From contig NC_065882.2 of NCBI RefSeq assembly GCF_932274485.2, positions 14,181,390-14,245,389 of the forward strand: DNA of 64,000 nucleotides. The letters run 5' to 3'. The stretch's first letter is position 1; every line of letters starts with the position of its first letter. This document shows positions 1 through 12,000 of this stretch, one piece after another. Origin of the DNA: Patella vulgata (taxonomy: Eukaryota > Mollusca > Gastropoda > Patellidae). Made by a program: the position numbers and the translations under genes. Below the pieces are notes generated by a model, which searched no databases, was not told where the DNA came from, and was given only the letters and a program-made list of their open reading frames with translations.

Positions 1-208
1 GACTTGACCAGATTGAGTTACAATACGGTGTATCCTATACTGCTCACGCCTGACATAATCAAAATATCGCGGTTTAATTTCTTGGTTACACTTTAAAGTC
101 TCCGATCGTCCTTTGAGACATTTTGAATTCCCTGCAAATCATAATATTGTGAAAGTATAGTTTAAACAACATGTAATTCATTTGAAAAGAATTGAACAAC
201 AAGGATTA

Positions 209-874
209 CTCTTCAAAAAAATAGTAGGGGATATTCAGAAACAATACAAAACGGCGGAAATGCACTGCTGGTTTTATTAGAGGTAACCAGTGTGTGTTAA
301 TAACAGGCCAATTGCCTACACATGAACATAAACAGTTCAAATGGGCGGCTTATCTGACGGTCCCATTTCACTCGCAAAGAGATACACTGTCAAAAGTGAA
401 AATGGACGTTTTTGATTTTTGTCTTAATAATTGCTCCACCAATCTTCAGACATTCAGCAATTCGTCGTGGCATGCTTCTAATCAACCGTTCAATCACGAT
501 TTGGAGCAATCTGACCCACCCCTTTTGCTGCGCCACGGCCAATTCGTGCGGTGTTATCGGTCTCCCGATCAAATTAGACGTAACGCAGTAAAGCAAAGAT
601 ACGCTAAACAGTAAATCTTATGCAAGAACCGATAGGAAAGCAAACATGGATAGGATAAACCAGCAAGCGGCAGTTTTCATCAATTTGACAATGAACCTCT
701 CCCAAGTCTTTGGCGCTATTGCGTGTCGCATGTGCAGCTCAGTGGTTCTGTTGGGGTGATACATTTTTCATCTGTGAACATACTCTCAAATCATGTCAAA
801 TGTACATGCCTATTTATCATATCACAACCTGCATAGGTATTTGTATTTCAATATCCCCTACTTTTTTTTAAGAG
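209..874 (-). mobile_element. Tc1-like element, internally deleted relic
   Basis: Terminal inverted repeats CTCTTCAAAAAAA..TAGGGGATATT and AATATCCCCTA..TTTAAGAG are flanked by TA. On the minus strand 390-596 encodes LIRSMPRRIAECLKIGG, the C-terminus of a Tc1 transposase; the rest of the transposase is missing. The termini resemble those of the longer element at 32136-33622, but the interiors differ, so it is a related subfamily. Confidence 0.75.
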
Positions 875-876
875 TA

Positions 877-1308
877 TATACACGTAATAAATTGTAAAAC
901 CGAACATATACACAGTTTCATTTGGGCTATATACGAAATACAGGTGATGCATTAAGAATATTTAAACGAGAATCAAAACATTTTGGTACTTTTCATAAAA
1001 TTATGGACTGCTTCGAATATCAAAATATCAGAATTGTTCAAAAGGTCTGTAGAGTCATTCAGAATTAGAAAGTGTCTGAATATAAAGCATCTGCAAGGAA
1101 TTCCACTAGTTACACGTTTAAAGGAGAGACATGTTGTTCTTAGGAGAGATATGCTTCGAAAAAATACTAAAGCTCCGCAAATTCATTGGACAATAATTAT
1201 TGACGGACTATTCCAAGATAGCGGCGATGACGTCACGCTTGGTTCCTGGTCCATACAGTACGATCGTATTGTTTTTAAATTTTTATTTTATGATGCATTA
1301 TTTCACAG
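877..1308 (+). other. Intron upstream of exon a
   Basis: AT-rich. A 109-codon open frame at 983-1312 is in a different frame from the exon and resembles no family known to me. Nothing else recognised. Confidence 0.5.
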
Positions 1309-1424
1309 GTAACGTCAGGTGTTGAAGAAACTGATTGGGGACCATGGACGGACTGGTCTGTTTGTAGTAAATCATGTGACCAGGGTGTTATATACAGACA
1401 ACGACATTGTCATACAATTGCCAG
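1309..1424 (+). CDS. ADAMTSL: ADAMTSL exon a: first half of TSR1
   Basis: Acceptor tatttcacag, donor ccag|gtagcg. Reads VTSGVEETDWGPWTDWSVCS, then KSCDQG and RQRHCHTIA. It carries the WxxW C-mannosylation pattern (WGPW, WTDW) and the O-fucose motif CSKSCDQG. It enters in phase 0 and leaves in phase 2. A second AG at 1317-1318 could give a start at 1319, but that would need a different incoming phase. The last 34 bp and the donor are duplicated downstream at 1553-1586. Confidence 0.87.
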
Positions 1425-4400
1425 GTAGCGTATTTTTACATTCACAGAGGCCAACAGGTACAGGGGTGGTGTGGGGTCTGGGGGATGGCTAAGGGGAGGG
1501 GTAGATTCATCCACCCAACAGTTTTGCTAATCAATTTTCCTTATTTTCCTTATATACAGACAACGACATTGTCATACAATTGCCAGGTAGCGTAATTTTA
1601 CACTCACAGAGGCCAACAGTTACAGGGGTGGGGTGGGGTCTGGGGGATGGCTAAGGGGAGGGGTAGATTCATCCACCCAACAGTTTTGCTAATCAATTTT
1701 CCTTATTTTTGAATTTAAAAAGGGTGGTGTGGGGGTGGGGGCGAATCCCATTTTGGTTCGCTACTCTGAATATGAATACAAGTCAGCGTGAGCCGGGGGG
1801 CTGGTGGTGCGGGTGGGATAGGGCTTCAGCCACCCTAATGATTTTATAGCAAACAGTTTTTCAATAGTTTAAAAAATTTCACTGCAGGAACCTCATTTTG
1901 ACTCGCTACGCCCCCCCACACCCGCCTGCGATCCACAACCTTGCCTCGCTATATGGAAACTTCGTTCGGTTATATATTGGGCTTGTCCTGAAAGAACCCA
2001 ACGTTATAACCCAACGTTGAATCGTACATCACTCTTTTCCTATTCTTTCAAAACACAGGTAAATTGTAAATTCTGATATTTCTTGACAAAGTCAAACGTT
2101 AGATACCTTGTTTTTACCTGGTGGTCGGTAGACATCAAACAGACACCGTATAGGTATTACGGTATATGTAAATACTCAATCACACCGCCCTTTGTTGTAA
2201 AGATAAAAGTTAATTTGTTAGACGGTGACTCCGTGACCCCTGTGTTACAGGAATGACCACGTAAACAGGTGTTTCAACAGACGTGAAGATCTAACGGGTA
2301 AATCTGACATGAGTCAGTTACCTTGACTTGCCGGTTCAGACTACCTGGATTCAGTGCTACTGTACTGAAGACCTCACCTTAAAAGACCCCGGGCATTGTT
2401 ACTAGAAATTAGGTTAGTGTTGTCTTCTATCCCACTGATCAGAGATTTGCAAGGAAAAGAGCACGCTGAGAATGTAGCCTTGAAGTCTCCATCGTATTTA
2501 TTTTTAAAAAGCTTATTATAGTTTCTACCCCCTGGTAGAAGATATTACGTTTATGACCAGAATCAGAGGGCCGGTGATAATGAGCACGGCCCTCACCCCA
2601 GGGCAGAAGTTTCAGTGCTCCCCCTCCCCCTGCATATTGTAACTGCTGTGTTCAGTGGCTGCGCTCAGTTGACTTTTCATGATTAAAGGTATTTCAAAAT
2701 ACAATTTTTTGTACTTTTAATAATTTATCTAAATAACTATTTTTATTAAATCAACTTATATGTAAATTTTATATTTATTTCATCCCCAATCCTCCATTTG
2801 ATCGAGAGACCCTATGTCTTGGAAAATCATAATTCTACCATCTCTATTTGCTGAAATATGAACTGGTTTACACAGGTTTAGGTGATTTTCCCCCTTTTGA
2901 ATATTTCTGGTATGCAATTAGATAATTTGACCCCCCACCCCCACCCCCACAAGAAGTGTCGACCCCGGGCATATGCCCCCCGCCCCTCAGCCTCCCCCTA
3001 TGTGAGGGCCCTGATAATGAGTGCGTGAGTAGCAATACTCATGCGCCACTGCCACATTGAATTTTGCGCCAGAAATCAAAAGTGGATTTAATTGCAAAGC
3101 AAAATAAAATTCTTCATACTCCAAACAAAATTAATACCACTTTCATTTTCCAAGTGGATGAGATCCAGTGAATGTTTTGATTGTTGTGGGTGCGAGGGTC
3201 AATCTGGAAACTGGAAAATGTAACATACGTGATTTTTTCGTATCATATCATTGTATTCTCCAATTTCAATTTTTGGACCCGAAAGTGGACGTCCTTGTCA
3301 AAGTCGAAGGTAAGGGTGATTTTGGCGCCGGGATCGAGCTGTATTTTGGCGCCACAATATTTGGTTTGGCCGTACTCAACCCTAAATGACTATCACCAGG
3401 CCCCTGACCTGAATCAGCCGTTCATGGCGAGGCTCGTTGGAAACCATGGGATTGTTCTAGAGAGAATCGAACTTGCTTCTCAATAGTTTACTGTAAAACT
3501 GTTCACACACCACCATTTATTTTCCTAGGTTCGTTCCTGCCCATTTCAAATTTATGTACCCGCACCTGTTTTTAATGAAGATAATCAATGTTCTTTATTG
3601 CAGTGATGAAACCCAGTCATCGAGTAGTAATTTAAAGTGCATCGGTGACAAAAAACAGTTTAAAATTTGTCAGATACAGGTAAACGCTTCTTCCATGATT
3701 TAAACTGCGACTGGAGTTATACACTAACCCTAATTCAGTGCTGTTTGTACTAATCGAATATCCTATGTCATTATTCGAATACTATTCGAATACTCGATTC
3801 AATTGAAAACTTCATTGTTTTTCGCCGTTTTTTGTTGCATGATCCGATTTCGATTAGTTGATTTTATTGAATAAATATTAGTAAATATTTCATAGAAGTC
3901 AAAGACCAGACCAACTAAATATTGGAAACCTATTACATTTCATATATTTGATAGTAACATATCAAATTCCATTAGTTCTGATTGACATCGAATGCAGATT
4001 TCAATTCAAATTGCCTCGGTTTTTACCCCACACGAAAGACCATTTCCTTGACAGCCCTACAACCCCGCACCACATACAAGGGAAACAAGGCTGAAAAATT
4101 CTGGGAAATTTTCTCAAGCAATACCGAGCCATGGTACATGTTCTAAGACATACAACAATATATTTATTTTATTATAAATGTAATATTTTATAGAGATGTC
4201 CACCACATAGTGTAGATGTATCGGTATCAGAGTGTAGTAAACAGAACAACCAAATATACGGTGGTAAAAAATATACATGGGAGCCGTTCAGAAATCGTAA
4301 GTTGACCTTTCTTCTTTTTTTCAGAAATTGAACCTTTTTGGTCGAAGGCAGTCTGATTAAAATACAGATCTATATTTCGTTTCGTTTTTTTATACTTTCG

Positions 4401-6009
4401 ATGGCCTAACCTACCAGATCTGGCCAGTTGTACTGGAAGGTCGTGATAGGGGTCGTACGAGCGGATTTGACCCTATGACGTCAGATATTGATTAATCAAT
4501 AAGCGTTGACTTTCTAGTGGTTTACCCACAGATCTGTGCATCACACGCCAAGAAGTCATCGTAACAGATGGTTTCATTGGCTAATCCCTCACGCCATCCA
4601 GAACGCAGGTTATATAACAACTCTTTCAGATCCTAGTGTTGTATAGACAAATGAAACGAAATTTCGAACTATAAAAACGAAACGAAATAGCATCTGTGTT
4701 TTAATCAGATTGGCTCGAAGGCTACCCAGGGGCAAATTGTCACTAGTAATATTTCGTCTATCATCTTTGATTAACGATTAATTTGAAACTAAAGGCTCAC
4801 ATCAGAATTTGTCGTTACATGCTAAAAGGTGATCTCGGACCAAATGGTCACTGATAGAGTCATGGGCAACGGTTCGATTATCATCAATGATTAATGATTA
4901 AATGGAGACTTTTCCACGCGTGAAACTAAACGCTTCACATGCGAATTTGAAGCTCCTTGGTCCAAAGTAACCTCGGGGCAAATAGCCACGAGTAGAATCA
5001 CGAACAACCTTTTACTTACCATCAGTGATTAATGAAACCAGTGATAATTTGATACCTTTTAAACCGTAAAACTAAACGCTTCACATGCGAATTCGATGTT
5101 AGTTGCTTGAAGGTAACCTCGGGCAAATGGCCGCTGGAAGAATCACAGGCAACATTTGGAATATCACCAATGATTAATGAAATCATTGATAATGCGAATT
5201 TAAAGCTACTTGGTCCAAGGTGACCTCGGGACAATCGGTCACCAGTAGCCTCACGAGAAACCATTCGCCTATCATCCGTGATTAATGAGATCATTTATAA
5301 TTTGAGAGGCTTTCACAAGTGGCTTTTTAAAACTAATTATTTCCATTGATTTTCCCTCAAGCAACTGATACTCTGCTATCAAAACATAAGTACGGAAAGG
5401 TGTAATTGAAACGTCTCCGGGCATTAATTATTTGTTCTTAAAAAGAAATGTCTGTCTGGTTGTACGAGTTTATGTGTTGATTTAAAGGCTCAAAGCAATC
5501 CTCTACATACTACTACTTCAAAAATGGAGTGAAGTTATGGGTGTTTGAAGTTTTGACAAGATATTCTCGATTTTCAAGTACCATATTGATACGATAATAA
5601 ACAAAGTCTCGATTATCCATATTAACATTAAACTATTAATTGGCGAATGTATTCTAATCCATTAAATATCACGGTCGTCCGATGGTCTAGATAGTTGATT
5701 CTGGACTTGACATGTGAATAAATGCTTAATTAATACATTTAAAGGCCCAAATAGGCAGATTTAGCTCCTACATAATGCGCCTTTAATATATGTTAATAGA
5801 TTTTAAACGGATATGCTTTTTATTGTGGGGGGTTGGGTGGCCGAATGGTTAGCACGTGCGCGCTGTATCATAAGGTCTGTCATTGAGTCAAATGGCGCGG
5901 TTTCGATTCACCGGTACTGTTCGTGACAAGGAGTAGGGTCGCCTGTCAAATAAAATTGAACCGTGTGTTAGTCCCGAAATGATCTAGTTTGTGTCGAGTG
6001 GACGTTAAA

Positions 6010-6051
<42 letters not shown>

Positions 6052-9000
6052 GGCTTTATATAATGTTATTTTATAGAAAGTTTTCCTTTTGTTTCAGCAT
6101 ATAATAGATGCGATCTATCGTGCAAAGCTAAAGGTCATCATTATTATTCTAGAATCAAAAAAACTTTATCAGATGGAACACCATGTAAGCATGATGGAAC
6201 TTCATATTGTTTGGCAGGGGAATGTCTGGTAAGTACCTATCAATTTATCTCATTTTTCCAGAAGATTTAGAAACTAAACAATTACATGAATTCTCCACAA
6301 TATTTTATAAAAATAATGTAATCTATGTTGCCATTTTTCTAGAACGCAAACCCTTATCGTCTGTTAATCTTAAAAAACAAACTAACGAAAATCACCATAT
6401 AATGCCATGTTTCCAACACAGAAAGACTTAAACGTCTAGTTATGCACCCCACACCCCAACACCACCCCCACTCTCCCTAACGAAACTCTAACAATATCAA
6501 TAAAATGTATATATATTCTATACATTGTGCTTAAGAAACACGGATGCTTTTAACATCCCTTTATACGCCCCCCCCCCAGCCCCTTCATAAAACCCGACTC
6601 CAGACAAATATACATAAAGAAAGGAATCTATTTGAAATATTGTACACATCGTTTAATAGAACGAAAGAATTCGCCTTCTTATATTTTACAAAGGGACAAA
6701 ACCTCTTAAACGCTCAGAGTGTAAAGCACTGGCCCATTAACCAAGAGAGTTTCTCGGTATTTTCCAGCGTGGGTTCCTCCTGCCAGTGGTGCGGGGCGGG
6801 GGGAGGGGACTAGGGTGCAGGTAAAACAGTCACGTTGGTTGAGAGAACAAGCCGTTGCAGTGTACGTAAAAGTGCCTTTGGCTATTGGAATATGCCCGTC
6901 TTCATTAGCCCGGCCCGGTTGGTGCAGAAAAGTAGGACGTTAAATCCTATTTCATTGTTAAGTATAGTTTAATGGTCGAGAGCGAGACATTAAGTAATAT
7001 ATTGTAATAACAAAAGGGTCGTAGGCCCGAGTGTTTTTACAATATATGATGCAATGTCTTAAGCTCGAGACCATTAAGATTCCCCGGTTGTACGTGACAA
7101 GGAGTAGGGTTGCCTGTCCAACTTCGTGGGTTTTCTCTGGGTTCTCCGGTTTCCTCCCACTGCTAAAGACCCCTACGCGCATGCGAATTATTGAAATAAA
7201 ATTGAACCATGTGCTAGTCCCTAAATGACCTAGTTTGTGTCGAGTGGACGTTAAACCCCATTTCCCTCTCTCTCTCTCTCTCTAGAGCATTAAACGACTT
7301 AAAATACAGACACGTGCTTTTGCAATGAAATGCTGTAGTATTCAGATGTTGGAAGTGACAGAGTCCACTGTAATGGATTCTGTAGTCGAAATTTCACAGA
7401 ACTTCTTATGACTTCTTGAAATTAAGACTTACACACTTTATTTAGATTTTGAAATACACATAAAAATACACGAATTACATTAAAATGGTGCTTTCCGAAA
7501 GCCGTACAGAAACACATATCAGTGACATTACCTTTTACAAATTTCTTTATCAAATGTGTCAAGTAGAATTGTGTTTGGGGTTTGTAAAACATGAATTTCG
7601 TGCATTCTGGTGCTTGAAAATAAAAACCTAATTTATAATACCCGAAGATGTACATGCATTCCATTAAAAAATAATGTATTCTGACTTGTAATAAATTTTT
7701 ATAAATGTTTTTTTCTGGCACCTTGAAAGGAAACCTTTACCACTTTGCATGTAATAAAAACTTAATTTATAATAGCGCAAGATGTACATGTATTCCATTA
7801 AAACATAATGTATTCTGGCCTGTAATATATTTTTATGAATGTTTTTTTTTCTGGCACCCCTTGAACCGAAACCTTTATGACTTTCATATATCTCTCTCTT
7901 TCATGTACATCCTTAAAAGAACGGGACATGATAATAAATTAAAATGTACATAAATAAATGAGTGTGTCATTTTATACTGAATTGAGATAAAATGAAATGG
8001 GGTACAATCTCCTACATTTCTGCACAAAAAGAGCTAATGCATAGAAATGAAATGAAATGAAACTGCGATTGGGCTAATGAAGACGGGTATATGCCATACA
8101 GTGTGCTGTGAGGGAAATTTTGTCCGGGCAGCGGCGCTACGGATTACTTTTATATAGAATTCCAACTGTCAAGGGTTCTTTTGTGTGCACACCAATGTGT
8201 ACACCGTTCCTTGCCAGGCTCTCCGTCCCGCACCACTAAAAAATGGTGACCAACTGTAAAATAAGATGAACTTTATCGGCCAACACCAGGAACGAACCCA
8301 CGACCTCCTAGTTAGCGAGCCAGCGCCTTAGCCACTGGGCCACCGCAGTTCCCAAGACCACTTGAATGAAACTCCTACGACAAAGATGTTGTTTTTTTTT
8401 ATATATATATGAAACTGTTAACCCGTTGCTTGTCGTTATACAAACATATGCAACCAATTCTAACCAAACCAAGGTTACAATACAGATGTTTCGACATGTT
8501 GATTTTAACCGTGGGTATTCCGGAATCAAGTTTCTAAACGTTAACGAAAATTGTTATTTCTGTGTCAGCTGTAAGTTAAGATAGCTGTTGCGTAGCGTGA
8601 ATGAATTTCCGACATTCCTAATGACATTTTACTCAGACCTCCGGCAATTTCCGTTAATTCCATTCTATCCGAAAATCAACAAGGAAACATTAAGTGTTAA
8701 ATGTATTTTATTCCTAATATTAAGTAGCTGGACTACTACACCACACACAAAAAGCCAACAAGACAAACGTAATGACATTATAAACCTTAAGTAGCTGGAA
8801 GACCACCCCATTTACAACAAACCAACAAGACAAACCCACGGACACCGTAAACCAAATGTAGCTGGAAGACAACATCACATACAACAAACCAACAAGACAA
8901 ACCCAAGGACATTGTAAACCAAATGTAGCTGGAATACCACGCCATACACAACAAACCGACATGACACATCCACGGACACTGTGAACCAAAAGTAACGTGA

Positions 9001-12000
9001 AAACTACCCCACATACAACAATTAACTGGAAACCAAACACGACAAATACAAGAGAAAGTAACGTCCACTCGACACAAACTTGGTCATTTCGAGACTAACA
9101 TGTATTATATTTTTATTTTATTCTTTTGTCATAGGTTAAATCACGGGTTTGAAACGTGAGCAAGGAGTGGGCTTTTAGAATCCCCATACGCGAAAGCTAA
9201 TTATTGAAATATAACTGAAACAATGTGTTAGTCTCGAAATGACCTAGTTTTGTGTCGAGTCTACGTTAATCCATCTCCCTCTTTTGAATTCATTCTACTG
9301 CTAAAGACCCATACGCAAAAGCTACTTATTAAAATAAAATTGAACCATAAGTTAGTCCTGAAATGACCTAGTTTGTGTCGAGTGGACGTTAACCCCCACC
9401 CCACCCCTGTCCCTCCCCCCTTTCTCTCTTTATCTCTCTCTCGATCTCTTTCTTGAATACAACACACGGTGTGGTATTTGTCAAATTATCTACATATACG
9501 TGTTAACACATCCAGCCAGCATTCCAGCATGTGTACATGTACCAGAAATATTTTCTATAAACTTTGTTTTTTGAAATGCCACAGTAGAGAAAAAAATATA
9601 TTCTTTGGCCCGAGGGATGGTGTATGGTATGCAAGTAGATGATGTAAACATTGCCGAATTCTTCTAGAATAATCAAGAAGATGGGCAGCCATTAAGAAGA
9701 AAGCGGCTGTGCCAAGAACGGTTTATTTATTTGTAATCAAGTTGAACAATAAAGGCGCCGACAATAAAAACTTTCCATATTCAACACCGTCTCTCCTAGG
9801 GCGATATATAAACCTTTAAAACTTACTTCATATTTCATAAACCGTCGACATCCGGCATTCTTTAAGATCTTCAAGTGTTTTGGCAGGTTGTTTTCGGGTG
9901 CTAGTCAGTTGGTTTAGGTCGCATTTAGTTCTGTATTAAGTGCCTTGGGAATCCTGAAAGATGTCGTCGGGAATAGGCTGGCTTTTTGTAATAAACTTGC
10001 CACTGTGTTCATATGTCAAATTTTACCTGATGCAAAAGCGTAAGTTCAAGATTCCAAGTATTTTTTTTATCCTGTGCAGAACGACGTTAAAGAAGGGGTA
10101 TTTGTTTCGGGGCATTTCTCATAAACCGTTGAAGATATCTTTATGAAACTTTGTATACACTTCAACCCGTTATAGTAGTGTTTACTATCGAGAATAATTG
10201 GTGTGTTTCCATGAAAACAAATTTGACTCAGTTATTGACATACAAGGGGGTGGGATGTGTTACCACGAAAACAAATTTGACTCAGTCATTGATATACAGG
10301 GTGGTGGGATGTGTTTCCATGAAAACAAATTTGACTCAGTTATTGATATACAAGGGGGTGGGATGTGTTTCAATGAAAACAAATTTGACTCAGTTATTGA
10401 TATACAGGGTGGTGGGATGTGTTTCCATGAAAACAAATTTGACTCAGTTATATATATACAAGGGGGTGGGGTGTGTTTCCATGAAAACAAATTTTACTCA
10501 GTTATTGATATACAAGGGGGTGGGATGTGTTTCAGTGAAAACAAATTTGACTCAGTTATTGATATACAGGGGGATGTGATATTAATGACTGGGTCTGAGT
10601 CAGAAAGAATCGTGTACAACAAAGAGTTTGATTTCGTTCAGTGAGCTTCGTTAAGATCATGAACGATTAATTCCGGTGACAAACGAACTGTCCATAATAA
10701 ATATAGAGAAGAAGAGAACGGAAGGGGTCATAAGATCCCGTTTGGTGCAAGCATGGGAGCATGGGGTAACAAGCACCACACAGACAGAAAGGTCCGACCT
10801 TACGAGCTTCAAGTCCCAATGGAGAGCATTTTTGTGGAGTTCCTGGTCTGTTTTGGGGGAAAAGCTTCATTTAAGAGACAATGGAATTCAAACCGAAATA
10901 TTCAGCTATTTGCTGTTGAGTTATATGGACTCGTATTAATCCAAAAATAGAAATATTGTAATTAATTTATAAAAACCAACCAAGTCCAATCTGAATGGAA
11001 TTAAACAAACTTTTTGTGGATATCTACAAACTTATTGAATCTTACAAACCTCCATGTTTCTCAAATACAACGTTTGAAAACTCAAATTCTTAAATTGGTT
11101 GGCTTCTAAAATAGTGACCTATAAAAAGATTAATTAACTTTGATGTGATAATAAACCAAGTCTCGATTATCTAGTTTTACGTTAAATTATCCATGTTTAA
11201 CATCCATATTCATCAATTTGTCGGATTAATTTAGTATGATGACAAATTATTCTGAATTGCATAGATTTATTACGACTTTAAGAATGCGTGTTTCGTATGT
11301 CCAGGTGTACTTCGTTATTATCGTGTGTTCAACATGAATTAATTATATCTCGTAGGTAGGCTAATAAGTCTTTATATAGCACCATTCTCAGAGACAGAAT
11401 TCTACAACATGCCTGCAACACGTGCACATTTTATTCTTCATTTTTAATTTTATTGTAAAGGTCTGTTGGTCGCATTTCTTTTAATGGGGGATATAAAAAA
11501 AATAATATACACGTTTATTGCCTTACGAATGTTTTACAAAAATATCTCACCAAGTGCATATACTTAAAGTTTATAGGCAATAAAATGATAGGGCGTGATG
11601 AAGCTGTGATTTCATAAAGCATATAAATGTCATCCCAACAATAAACGTTTGTGAAGATATATTTTTGTCCCCAAAAATACAAGCAATTGTCCAAGGGGCA
11701 TCATATACACTTATTTAAACATACATTATGCAAGAGCTAAATCTGCCTATTGCAGCTAGGTCTTTCTTTAGGCCTGAAATGTTATATAAACGATTAATAG
11801 ACATAATTTATTAACAAAACAAGACCATAATCAACTCTCGATGGCATCTGATAATCGAGATTTTAACTAGATTAGAACGGTTCGCCATTTAAAAAATTAA
11901 TTTAAAAATGGGAAAGCGGTTCTAAGTCTCGAATATACCAGTGCCCTGGTTACCACAATGCACATATCGTGTCAAAACTACAAACAGAGATAACTTGGCT

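Noticed and set aside
983-1312. 109-codon open frame just before exon a
   Set aside because: It is in a different frame from the exon, ends at the acceptor and resembles no family. Treated as chance.
2566-3020. Direct repeat GAGGGCC..TGATAATGAG flanking 440 bp as a target duplication
   Set aside because: The repeat is imperfect and lies in low-complexity sequence; no element ends are visible between the copies.
8720-9077. Hydrophobic minus-strand frames of 96-106 codons
   Set aside because: They follow the 67-bp tandem repeat and change with the repeat register; not a membrane protein.
10195-10583. CRISPR-like array
   Set aside because: Units are contiguous, without unique spacers, and the setting is an animal intron.
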